From Armatimonadota bacterium (GTDB taxonomy: Bacteria > Armatimonadota > UBA5829): 50,026 nucleotides of DNA. A model generated the notes under the pieces. It ran no database searches. It was not told the origin of the DNA and saw only the letters and a list, made by a program, of their open reading frames with translations. Shown here piece by piece: positions 1 to 7,961 of the stretch. The stretch's first letter is position 1. The number at the start of each line of letters is the position of its first letter. The position numbers and the translations under genes were made by a program. The DNA is taken from the NCBI GenBank assembly GCA_012522575.1, contig JAAYKE010000132.1, positions 1 to 50,026 on the forward strand, in the 5' to 3' direction.

Positions 1-1602
1 CGCGTTGACCGCATCTCGAACCTGACTCAGTGGAACGGCCTTGCTGAACGATGCCTGGATCGTGGTTCCCGAAGTAAACTCGATTCCCGGCTTCAGGTGA
101 TACATCGACAAAACGATGAGACCCGGCACGACTAAAACTGCGCTCAACAAGAAGAACCAGTTGCGCTGGCCTACGATATTCCAACCTGAGCTAGCGATTT
201 TTCCGGTTGCAAGCCCATAAAGCTCCGGCTTCTGCGCCCACTGCCAGTTCACGAGCAGGTGCAGGAACGTGCGCGTAACGGTGATAGCGGTGAACATGCT
301 GATCGCCACACCGATAAGCAGCGTAAGCGCAAAGCTCTGAACGGTGGGAGTGCCCATCCACATAAGGATGGCGCAGGTGATAGCTGTGCAAATATTCGAG
401 TCAAAAATCGCTGTAAATGCTCTGTTGAAACCGGCATCGATAGCCGCCCTCAGAGTTTTACCGGCGCGCAACTCTTCTTTTAGTCGCTCGAAGATCAAAA
501 TATTGGCATCTACCGCCATACCGATAGATATGATCAAAGCGGCCATACCCGCCAGCGATAAAGTGACATGCGTGAACTTGAATACCGCTATGACAAAGAG
601 AGCGTATAGAATCAAGGCTACGTTTGCAAGAGCGCCCGGCAGCCTGTAGTAAAGAAGCATAAACAGAAGAACCAGGATAAGACCGGCAATACCGGCGACT
701 AAAACCTGGTTAATCGTCTGCCGACCAAGGCTAGGCTCGACAATGTCCTTGCCGATAACCTTCAACGGAACCGGCAGCGCGCCGGCGTTTAGGTAGGTTG
801 CTATGCCGGTGGCTTCTTTGAGGGAAGAAAACCCGGATACCTCCGCCTTGCCATCGCCGATTTTATCCTTGATGGTCGGAGCGGTTAAAAGTTTGCCATT
901 ATAGAAGATAGCCAGAATTTCGCCGATATGCGCTCCGGTGAAATCGCGGAATATTTCCGTTCCATGCCTGTTGAACTCAATTTCAATCACAGGCTCGTTG
1001 CTGGTTGCCTTGAACGATGATTTCGCGTTGGCCAGCAGCGCGGACCCGGTGAGGACGGGTTTGACATCCGGCGCACCGACTACCTGGGCCATAATTTTGG
1101 GCTGATCTTCCTTTTTGCCTGAGCTTAGCGTTTCGCCTTTTGGCCCCGTAAAGACATAGTCTTTGCCTTCTCCTCTTGCGGCCTCCATTCGCCATTTGCC
1201 GAGCGGATTCTGCGGAGTGGAGACTTCTTTGAGGTAGTAGAACTCCAGAGACGCGCTCGTCGTGAGCTGCCTGAGCGCATCGCCTTTGTTCTCGGCTCCC
1301 GGCAGTTCCACGACCAGCCTTGCGGCATCAGTGGTCGGGTTTTCGACTCGGACGATAGGCTCCGTGACCCCGGCAAGTCCTTTAACTCGCTGTCTCATGG
1401 TATCGGCAACGGTTTTCATCTTTGCCGCCCGGTCTTCGGGCTTAGTCGGCCAGTCGGCTGGCTGTCTCGGATCAACCTGCAGTACAACACGCAGGCCACC
1501 TGCTATATCCAAACCAGGGCTGATCGGAATTGTCACACAGACAACTACCGCCGCAATCGCAATCAACGTGACTATCAGAAAAAGTCTTAGATATTTGGAC
1601 AC
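1..1602 (-). CDS. secDF: Protein translocase SecDF fusion (5' part, runs off window start)
   Basis: The frame is open from a GTG at 1602 to the window edge, giving 534 residues without a stop. A GGGAGGA ribosome site lies 6 nt upstream of the GTG. The N-terminus has one membrane segment (residues 5-30) followed by a SecD-like periplasmic region. The SecD membrane bundle ends near SMFTAITVTRTFLHLLVNW. The frame then continues into a SecF-type start (NIVGQRNWFFLLS) and the segment GIEFTSGT, the counterpart of the SecF motif GIDFTGGT. SecD and SecF are therefore fused, as in Bacillus SecDF. SecDF uses the proton gradient to help SecYEG-translocated proteins off the membrane. The rest of the SecF half lies outside the window. 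Family assignment is firm; the exact total length is unknown. Confidence 0.93.
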   Translation of the reverse strand, partial: MSKYLRLFLIVTLIAIAAVVVCVTIPISPGLDIAGGLRVVLQVDPRQPADWPTKPEDRAAKMKTVADTMRQRVKGLAGVTEPIVRVENPTTDAARLVVELPGAENKGDALRQLTTSASLEFYYLKEVSTPQNPLGKWRMEAARGEGKDYVFTGPKGETLSSGKKEDQPKIMAQVVGAPDVKPVLTGSALLANAKSSFKATSNEPVIEIEFNRHGTEIFRDFTGAHIGEILAIFYNGKLLTAPTIKDKIGDGKAEVSGFSSLKEATGIATYLNAGALPVPLKVIGKDIVEPSLGRQTINQVLVAGIAGLILVLLFMLLYYRLPGALANVALILYALFVIAVFKFTHVTLSLAGMAALIISIGMAVDANILIFERLKEELRAGKTLRAAIDAGFNRAFTAIFDSNICTAITCAILMWMGTPTVQSFALTLLIGVAISMFTAITVTRTFLHLLVNWQWAQKPELYGLATGKIASSGWNIVGQRNWFFLLSAVLVVPGLIVLSMYHLKPGIEFTSGTTIQASFSKAVPLSQVRDAVNA

Positions 1603-1695
1603 TATATATCCTCCCAAATGGATATCCCAGCCGACACAAAAGACAGGCCGGCTCGTGTATTCCCTACACGCCCAGCCCTGTAGACAACAGGTGTC

Positions 1696-1724
1696 ATTAT
1701 AACTACATGCCTAATCACTGTCAA
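1696..1724 (-). promoter_or_regulatory. Consensus sigma-70 promoter for secDF
   Basis: On the minus strand TTGACA (1724-1719) and TATAAT (1701-1696) are separated by exactly 17 bp, a perfect match to the housekeeping consensus. The predicted start is near 1689, giving a leader of about 87 nt before the GTG of secDF. The leader contains a short inverted repeat (AGCCG/CGGCT) but no riboswitch that I recognise. Confidence 0.85.
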
Positions 1725-1847
1725 CTCCGGGACGCTGCTTAAGATTTTGCAGGCAAATTACATTAGAAGTATCGGGTATATCGATCAATCCGTATATCCC
1801 GCTATGCCGCATATAAAAACGGATTTTTAGACTTTTATTGCTAAACT

Positions 1848-2156
1848 GTAACAGCTCACGAATGATGAGTGCCTCTGCCCGTAGTGTCCGATCTCCGTCT
1901 CGGACAAGGTCGGGACAGAGGCCAGCTACTACACTTGAATGCGTCAATTAAATTGTCATTCCGAGGCGAAAGCCGAGGAATCTGCTTTTTTCCTTCCCAT
2001 TTCTGAGTCTCGCTTCTTGCGGACTTTCGCGATTTACGTAAAAGCAGATTTCTCACTTCGTTCGAAATGACATGGGTTGACGTTCGAAATAACATAGTTT
2101 GTGTGGCTGGGACAGAGACCAGTCACTACAATCACTCACGAAGAGTGAGTTGTTAC
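1848..2156. mobile_element. MITE-like palindromic element, copy 1 (309 bp) with 8-bp target duplication
   Basis: The ends are perfect 12-bp inverted repeats: GTAACAGCTCAC at 1848-1859 and GTGAGTTGTTAC at 2145-2156, with one G:T wobble position. The flanks are the identical octamer GCTAAACT (1840-1847 and 2157-2164), a clean target-site duplication. Inside, arms at 1954-1990 and 2040-2072 form a second imperfect inverted repeat, so most of the element can fold on itself. No transposase ORF is present. A second copy lies at 10371-10655. The GTAA ends and 8-bp duplication resemble what is known for IS66-family elements, so trans-mobilisation by such a transposase is a reasonable inference. It sits between divergent secDF and the hydrolase gene at 2255. 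Confidence 0.85.
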
Positions 2157-2224
2157 GCTAAACTCGGTGGTTTGACTCCCCTGAAATATGCAATTATCCT
2201 ATTCCATATTCTGCGCGCGCGCAC

Positions 2225-2245
2225 TATAATTGCTGCAATAAGGAG
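2225..2245 (+). promoter_or_regulatory. -10 box and ribosome site for the hydrolase at 2255
   Basis: TATAAT at 2225-2230 is followed by AAGGAG at 2240-2245, 9 nt before the ATG at 2255. No good -35 hexamer is visible at 16-18 bp spacing, so only the -10 box and the Shine-Dalgarno site are supported. The MITE-like element ends about 70 bp upstream. Confidence 0.5.
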
Positions 2246-2254
2246 ACTTTTGAT

Positions 2255-3052
2255 ATGCGTATTCAGATTCTTGGCACTGCTGCGGCCGAAGGATGGCCTG
2301 CGGTATTTTGCGGCTGCGATACCTGCGTCCGCGCTCGCGCAGCCGGCGGACACAATCTCAGGAGCAGATCGTCTATTCAAATCGATGATATATACAAAAT
2401 CGACCTGCCGCCGGACACATTCCACCACGTGCTAACCTATGACATCAATCTTTCAAACCTGGAGCACCTGTTTATCACCCACTCGCATCATGACCATTTT
2501 GCGGTAAGCGAACTGTATTATACTCGTCCTCCATTTGCACACAATATCAGAAAACCGCCGATCAGGATTTACGGAAATGAAACCGTAGCTGATACCGTCA
2601 GGACCAAAGTATCCGAAGATTCACACCCGATCGAGGTCGTAACCCTTGAGGCGTTTGTCCCGGTCAAGGCAAATGATCTGAGATTTATTCCGATAACCGC
2701 GCATCACAGCCCTAACGAGCACTGCTTGAATTATGTGATCGAGTCGGACTCGGTAAGGGTGCTATACGCATCTGATACCGGAGAATATGAGCAGCCGACC
2801 CTGGATTTTCTGGCCGCCCTCGACTATGACCTGCTGATTATCGAATGCACGCAGGGCGCTCTGCCGGGTCCTGCGACCAGCCACATGAGCTTTGAGGCAG
2901 TGTTGAGGCTGCGCGATAAAATCGGCCCAACCACCCGCACCGTGATCACTCACTTCTCTCATAACATGGGACTTTTACACGATGAGTTCGAGGCGATAGC
3001 TAACCCTGAAGGCGTAGAAGTCGCTTACGACGGAATCGTCCTTGAGTGTTAA
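2255..3052 (+). CDS. Metallo-beta-lactamase-fold hydrolase, PhnP-like
   Basis: 265-residue cytosolic protein. It opens with the IQILGTAAAEG strand typical of PhnP and related phosphodiesterases, followed by a Cys-rich stretch (CGCDTC) of the kind found in PhnP. The main metal-binding motif is THSHHDHF near residue 76. Later ligands are plausibly ITAHHSPNEH, LYASDTGEY and the C-terminal THFSHN. PhnP hydrolyses a cyclic phosphodiester in phosphonate breakdown, but no phn genes are nearby, so the substrate here is unknown. The gene is monocistronic and its stop codon overlaps the stop of the convergent DUF3866 gene by three bases. Confidence 0.8.
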   Translation: MRIQILGTAAAEGWPAVFCGCDTCVRARAAGGHNLRSRSSIQIDDIYKIDLPPDTFHHVLTYDINLSNLEHLFITHSHHDHFAVSELYYTRPPFAHNIRKPPIRIYGNETVADTVRTKVSEDSHPIEVVTLEAFVPVKANDLRFIPITAHHSPNEHCLNYVIESDSVRVLYASDTGEYEQPTLDFLAALDYDLLIIECTQGALPGPATSHMSFEAVLRLRDKIGPTTRTVITHFSHNMGLLHDEFEAIANPEGVEVAYDGIVLEC

Positions 3053-4137
3053 TTATTAATGATAATCTCCGCCGCCAATGCTCCTGCTGCAGCGGCGGAG
3101 AGGAAAAACTCCGGGTCCTGCTCATAACTTCTGCCCATGCTCGACATCCGCACGCCCTTTTCCTGCAATTCCGCTATCCCGCAAGCGCCATCGAGTATGC
3201 GCACCTTGTGGCGATATACAACAGGGCTGTGCGCGATCTGTTCCTGGATCATGCATAATCTCATCTGGTCTATCATAGGCAAAACCAGCGTGCATCCGCT
3301 GAGCGCGACAAATCCCAGCGAGGTGAGAGTGTGATGACTCAATCCCTGATGTCTTTGTCGCTCGTCGGCGTAGCTGATTCGAGCGATGGCAATGGCGTTT
3401 CCATCGAGCAAATTGACCGCGTTTACTATCTCCCCCTGCTCTATCGCCGAAAAACCGAGCTTGGTGCCCGTGCCGACATGTCCGGGACCGGGACATATAA
3501 TAACAACATCGGCATTGGCGACCTCTTTGGCGGCGATTATTGCGGTATATATATTGACCGCCTCATACTCTCCGCCAAAAGCCTGGCCTGCGGTGATCGT
3601 CACATCGAGCAGTTTTTTTTCGCGCAATTCTGAGACAAGCCTGCTGAAAGCGATGGGCAGGGCTGCGCTGTCGGTCATAATATAGGCCACGCGAGCCTGA
3701 TTGCGGGTTCTTCTTTTGACGGCCGCGCAGGCAGGGGCCAACTGACTGTGGAGTTGACCTATCACCACCGGCAGCCCATTCAGCGTCTCAAAATCGTCAA
3801 TTGCGGCTCTGTGGGGAGAATCCTGCTCCTCGACGGAGAGCACAGTATGCTGCACGGGAGTATAGCGGGCCTTTACGATGTGTCCCGGCTCGTCACAGGA
3901 TTGCTCGCCAGCAGGATCGCTGAGGTTGGCCATCACAAAGTCTACGCCGCCCGTGCCGAGAGCTTTGTCAAGCGCGGTCGTGTTCAAAAGAACCTCGTCT
4001 CCAACACCCACTGAAGCGGTGAGATTGGGATATGCGATCGCCCGCCTGAGCTGGCCTGCTACCTCGACGGTGATCTCACAGGCGCCCTCGCGCGCTCTGT
4101 CTATGCTTTTGACAATGCCAATCGAGCGTGAAAGCAT
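3049..4137 (-). CDS. DUF3866 family protein
   Basis: 362 residues, matching the usual DUF3866 length. An N-terminal beta-rich part (residues 1-65, IGIVKSID, GDEVLLNT) is followed by alpha/beta segments with glycine-rich turns such as CPGPGHVGTGTKLGFSAIEQG and a conserved histidine run (RHQGLSHHTLTSLGF). The function of the family is unknown. It is the last gene of the mutS2-cdd-mtlD-SIS-pepT series and starts 8 nt after the pepT-like stop, so it is probably translated from the same message. No signal peptide or membrane segment is apparent. Confidence 0.8.
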   Translation of the reverse strand: MLSRSIGIVKSIDRAREGACEITVEVAGQLRRAIAYPNLTASVGVGDEVLLNTTALDKALGTGGVDFVMANLSDPAGEQSCDEPGHIVKARYTPVQHTVLSVEEQDSPHRAAIDDFETLNGLPVVIGQLHSQLAPACAAVKRRTRNQARVAYIMTDSAALPIAFSRLVSELREKKLLDVTITAGQAFGGEYEAVNIYTAIIAAKEVANADVVIICPGPGHVGTGTKLGFSAIEQGEIVNAVNLLDGNAIAIARISYADERQRHQGLSHHTLTSLGFVALSGCTLVLPMIDQMRLCMIQEQIAHSPVVYRHKVRILDGACGIAELQEKGVRMSSMGRSYEQDPEFFLSAAAAGALAAEIIINN

Positions 4138-4145
4138 CTCAGCCC

Positions 4146-5267
4146 TCAGGTCAATGCGGCAGATTGAATCAGCGCTTTGACAAATTCGGCTGCCTTGACC
4201 AGTTCTTTAACGCTGGCCTGTTCAGAAGTCGCATGCGGGTCGGTGTATGCAGTGCCGATCACCATTGCGGGGATGCCGGCAGTGTTATATACATTGGCAT
4301 CGCTGCCTCCGCCGCCGTCCAGAAAAATATGTTCGGCTCCGATCTTGTCGCAGGCCGACATCGCCAGCTTCACTATATCATCTTCCGGAGTCCAGCGATA
4401 CGTGTGGTATTGGGTAAGCACATCAACGTTTGCCGTTGCTCCCATATCAGCCGCTTCCCGCTCGAACACCTCGACCATGTGCTTGACTTGAGCATCGAGC
4501 TTTTCGTTGTTGCGGCTGCGCGCTTCTGCATTGATCTTGACCGTGTCGGGCACTATGTTACGCGCTTTGCCGCCTTCGATTCGACCTATGTTTGCGGTGG
4601 TTTCGGAGTCTATGCGGCCGAGCTTCATCTTTGAGATCGCCTTTGAGGCGGCCACTATCGCGCTTACTCCTTTTTCCGGCTCGACTCCCGCATGCGCCGC
4701 CTTGCCCTTTATCTCTGCGCTGATTCGCGTATGGGTGGGAGCGCTCACCATCAACGCCGCGGCCGGTTTTCCGGTATCAAACACATAGCCCATATTCGCT
4801 CGTATCTGTGAATGATCCAACTCCTTGGCTCCGCGCAGACCCTGTTCCTCGCTTATGCTGAATATGATCTGAACATCTCCTGTGGGTAGAGCCTGTTCGA
4901 TGGCCGCCGCCAATCCCTCTATTATTGCGGTGATCCCCGCTTTGTCATCCCCTCCGAGAATAGTGGAGCCGTCCGTTCGAATCGTATCGTCCTCAATGAT
5001 CAGCTTGAGTTTATCGGTCGGCTCCACCGTATCCATGTGAGCTGATAAGAAGATCGGCGTCGCGTCCGGTTTTGTGCCTGGCAGAAAAGCTATCACATTT
5101 CCCGCGTTGCCGCCGATCTTTTCGCCGGCGTCGTCTTCTATGACATCCAATCCCAACGAGACAAGCCTGGCTTTGACATAATCGGCAACGCCACGCTCCT
5201 GACGAGAGGGGCTGTTGATTTCCAGCAGATCAAGAAATGTCCTTTTTACACGCTCGGCGTTTATCAT
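4146..5267 (-). CDS. M20 family metallopeptidase, peptidase T-like
   Basis: 373 residues. Metal-site motifs of M20 peptidases are in order: SAHMDTVEP, GGDDKAG, SEEQG and a late DPHATSEQ. A dimerisation domain lies between about residues 180 and 290. The family removes N-terminal residues from tri- or oligopeptides with two zinc ions. I chose ATG 5267 because GAGG sits 8 nt upstream; an in-frame GTG at 5273 is the alternative. The upstream SIS gene ends with TAG at 5275-5273, only 5 nt away, so the two are likely cotranscribed. Whether the substrate is a peptide or another acylated amino compound cannot be told from sequence. Confidence 0.85.
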   Translation of the reverse strand: MINAERVKRTFLDLLEINSPSRQERGVADYVKARLVSLGLDVIEDDAGEKIGGNAGNVIAFLPGTKPDATPIFLSAHMDTVEPTDKLKLIIEDDTIRTDGSTILGGDDKAGITAIIEGLAAAIEQALPTGDVQIIFSISEEQGLRGAKELDHSQIRANMGYVFDTGKPAAALMVSAPTHTRISAEIKGKAAHAGVEPEKGVSAIVAASKAISKMKLGRIDSETTANIGRIEGGKARNIVPDTVKINAEARSRNNEKLDAQVKHMVEVFEREAADMGATANVDVLTQYHTYRWTPEDDIVKLAMSACDKIGAEHIFLDGGGGSDANVYNTAGIPAMVIGTAYTDPHATSEQASVKELVKAAEFVKALIQSAALT

Positions 5268-5272
5268 CTTCA

Positions 5273-6307
5273 CTACCTCGTAAGAGTAACTTTGTTAAGG
5301 CCGCGAGGGCTGTCCGGGTCGAGTCCTCGGGTTACCGCCAAATAGTATGCCAGCAACTGAGCGGGCACGATATATGCAATCGGGCTGAGTTCCTCATCGA
5401 TGGTCGCTTCGAGCTTGAACTGAACATGCGCGTTTTCGAACGCGGCATCCTCGCTGCTGACGACTGCGACATCGGCATTGCGCTCCTTGAGAAGCTTAGC
5501 CATATCGAGCATATTCTGGAATGCTTTTCCCGGAGCGGCAAACAACAGACACGGCTGGCCTTCCACTGCGGCAATCGGGCCGTGCTGGAAGTCCGCCGAT
5601 GAGTATGCGCGCATACCCACATAGTTGGTCTCCATCAACTTCAAACCGGCCTCAAGGGCGGTGGCATAGTTGTATCCCCTGGAAAGGACAAATCCGCCCT
5701 GCATAAATCTATATCGCTCGGCCTGTTTTTTGCAGAAATCTTCGATTGTGAGGACTTTTTTGACAGCCTCGGCGCACTCCAGGAGTCGATCCTTTGCCTT
5801 AGGATCTCCGGCCAGGGTAGCGCTGAGCAAATTGAGCGCGGCCAGAGTCGATGTGTAGGTCTTGGTAGCTGCCACGCCTTTTTCCGGCCCTGCATGGCAG
5901 AGAATGGAATGGTCTGCTATCTTCGTCAGAGTGGAGCCGTCGACGTTGGTTATCGCGGCAGTGAGAGCGCCGGCTTCCTTTGAGCGCTGCAGGTATTCGG
6001 CCACGTCGGTAGCCTGTCCGGACTGCGATACGCCTATCACCAGCGCGCGATCCATTTTGAGCTTTCCGGAATATAGTGTGTAGACAGACGATGCGGCAAG
6101 CCCTACAGGCAGGGAGTTTTTTACTTCAATAAGATACTTGCCGTAGATTGCGGCATGATCGGAAGTTCCCCTCGCCGCCATAACCACATACTCGACGCCT
6201 CTTGCCTTGATCTCCGCCGCGAGCGCACCGACCTTGTCGGCCTCCGCAGCCACCATTTTTTTGATGACCTCCGGCTGCTCGTGGATTTCTTTGAGCATAA
6301 ACGACAT
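5273..6307 (-). CDS. SIS-domain sugar isomerase (GlmS isomerase-half-like)
   Basis: 344 residues with two SIS domains. The first carries VVMAARGTSDHAAIYGKYL and GVSQSGQATDV; the second carries VLSRGYNYATALEAGLKLME and SADFQHGPIAAVE. This is the layout of the isomerase half of glucosamine-6-phosphate synthase, without the glutaminase domain. Related stand-alone proteins isomerise or deaminate amino-sugar phosphates (AgaS/NagB-II type) or deglycate fructosamine-6-phosphates. The position next to an mtlD-like dehydrogenase points to sugar-phosphate metabolism. A GGAGG ribosome site lies 7 nt upstream of the ATG. The exact substrate is undetermined. Confidence 0.85.
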   Translation of the reverse strand: MSFMLKEIHEQPEVIKKMVAAEADKVGALAAEIKARGVEYVVMAARGTSDHAAIYGKYLIEVKNSLPVGLAASSVYTLYSGKLKMDRALVIGVSQSGQATDVAEYLQRSKEAGALTAAITNVDGSTLTKIADHSILCHAGPEKGVAATKTYTSTLAALNLLSATLAGDPKAKDRLLECAEAVKKVLTIEDFCKKQAERYRFMQGGFVLSRGYNYATALEAGLKLMETNYVGMRAYSSADFQHGPIAAVEGQPCLLFAAPGKAFQNMLDMAKLLKERNADVAVVSSEDAAFENAHVQFKLEATIDEELSPIAYIVPAQLLAYYLAVTRGLDPDSPRGLNKVTLTR

Positions 6308-6355
6308 TGCTATTCCTCCAGTTAAGCGACCGTTTTTTCAGTCGCGTAATGACCG

Positions 6356-7534
6356 TTAATTATGAAACTCCAGCTTGATGCGATCGTATTGGCGCACAAT
6401 TTCACCGGTTAGCGGCGAATCTTCGGCCAACTCGCTGATCTCCCACAGCGCCCCTCGCAGCCCTTTTTGTGACACTATTTGTTGCACGTTGGATGCGCCG
6501 GGGTCTCCGGGAGAATCGAAATGCAGCGCAGCAGCAATCGCTTTGCAAAGCACTGCGGGATACACATCATACTCAATACACAACTTCGCTCCGCCAACCA
6601 ATCTATCCTTCGGCCCCAGCTTTCGCATAGGATCCCCGCCCACCCGCGCGACCTGGTCTCCCAACGCGACGTTTGCAAAACGAGCCAGCAAATCATCGAT
6701 GTGGGCTTGATGTTCGGCAGCGTCAAGGTTGTGCTTTGCTATCAAAGCCCTGCCTGTCTCCGACATTAACTCCCTGACGGCGGATTCGATTTGAGGGTCG
6801 TCCATCCCCTGATATATATATTTGTAACCCTTGAGATAACCGAAATATGCGGCTGCGGCATGACCGGCGTTGTGCGCATATAGCTTGCGGTCGACGTAAG
6901 CCTGAAAGTTATCTTTTGGTTCAATGTTTGCAATTGACGGAAAATCCCCTTTTATGCCGGCCTTTGCGACGGGCAAATGTTTGTATGGCTCGACTATAAT
7001 CAACAGCGGGTCCTCGCGTTTTTGTTCGTCGGTCATAACCGGGACCATCCGTCCGACCACGCTCTCCACAAACCCGACCTTTTCATTCAGATAGCCATGA
7101 TAGCGCTCCGGCAGAGTCTTTTTGACTTGCGCGTGCAAAAATGCGCCCATATCCTGAAGATTTTCGCAGATTATTATATTCACAGGCTCCGAGTTGCCCG
7201 CGTCGGCTCGCGCTCGGATTCCGGCTGCGATGGTCGGCGCGATTCGCGGCAATACGTTGACTCCAACCGCAGTGCAGATAAGATCGGCGGTGCTAATCTC
7301 CTCTGCGACGGCGGGGATATCAATTCCGCTCACTGCCCGCACGTTTTGCACTGTCACGGTTTCTGGCTTGGGCTGCGCGAGTCGGATCGGATATGAGCGG
7401 CGTTGATTTATCAGCGCGACAAGATCAGCGAAGACATCGACGAAGACTACCTCGAAGCCGGATTCGCTGAACAACTGTCCCGTGAAGCCGCGGCCAATAT
7501 TACCCGCCCCAAACTGTACTGCTTTTCTCAACAT
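6356..7534 (-). CDS. mtlD: Mannitol-1-phosphate 5-dehydrogenase family oxidoreductase
   Basis: 392 residues of the long-chain polyol dehydrogenase family. The N-terminal NAD site reads AVQFGAGNIGRGFTG and the active-site segment reads KLYAHNAGHAAAAYFGY, with the conserved Lys, Asn and His. MtlD interconverts mannitol-1-phosphate and fructose-6-phosphate. No PTS components or mannitol transporter are nearby, so another hexitol or sugar phosphate is possible. The ATG at 7534 overlaps the cdd stop by one base (TGATG), and GAGG precedes it, so it is translationally coupled to cdd. Confidence 0.85.
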   Translation of the reverse strand: MLRKAVQFGAGNIGRGFTGQLFSESGFEVVFVDVFADLVALINQRRSYPIRLAQPKPETVTVQNVRAVSGIDIPAVAEEISTADLICTAVGVNVLPRIAPTIAAGIRARADAGNSEPVNIIICENLQDMGAFLHAQVKKTLPERYHGYLNEKVGFVESVVGRMVPVMTDEQKREDPLLIIVEPYKHLPVAKAGIKGDFPSIANIEPKDNFQAYVDRKLYAHNAGHAAAAYFGYLKGYKYIYQGMDDPQIESAVRELMSETGRALIAKHNLDAAEHQAHIDDLLARFANVALGDQVARVGGDPMRKLGPKDRLVGGAKLCIEYDVYPAVLCKAIAAALHFDSPGDPGASNVQQIVSQKGLRGALWEISELAEDSPLTGEIVRQYDRIKLEFHN

Positions 7535-7938
7535 CAAACCTCAAGCTTGAACGGCATCGGCAGGTAATCTTCCAGAGCGTGTGCCTCAATTTCTCTGTTG
7601 TTTACAAGCACTATCAACATCGAGAGTTCTTCGACATCAAACTCGGACATCACCTGGAGACAAGCTCCACATGGATGCGGCGGCTCCTCGCCATCTGCAC
7701 AAATCACAATCGCTTTGATTCCCTCTTCACCCTCGGAAATAGCTTTGAAAATAGCGACCCTTTCGGCACACATGCTGGAACCATAAGCGCCATTTTCTAT
7801 ATTGAAACCAGTATATATCTTATTTGACTTGCCCAAAACTGCCGCCCCGACTCCGTAGTCGGAATATGGCGCATAAGCACGATAGCGGTTTTCTCTAGCC
7901 AATCTACACATTTCTTCGACATCTGATGGGTCAACCAT
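7534..7938 (-). CDS. cdd: Cytidine deaminase
   Basis: 134 residues, the normal length of homotetrameric bacterial cytidine deaminase. The zinc site is NIENGAYGSSMCAERVA (Cys plus catalytic Glu) and HPCGACLQV. The enzyme converts cytidine and deoxycytidine to uridines for pyrimidine salvage. The frame is open further upstream, but ATG 7938 has AGGAG about 7 nt upstream and yields the usual N-terminus, so the longer version is unlikely. It lies 23 nt downstream of mutS2. Confidence 0.92.
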   Translation of the reverse strand: MVDPSDVEEMCRLARENRYRAYAPYSDYGVGAAVLGKSNKIYTGFNIENGAYGSSMCAERVAIFKAISEGEEGIKAIVICADGEEPPHPCGACLQVMSEFDVEELSMLIVLVNNREIEAHALEDYLPMPFKLEV

Positions 7939-7961
7939 ATCAACTCCTACCTGATTCATTA

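Noticed and set aside
1856-2435. Several 70-120 residue ORFs across the first MITE-like element and the start of the hydrolase gene
   Set aside because: They arise from the palindromic repeat or shadow the hydrolase frame; composition is low-complexity and no family is recognised.
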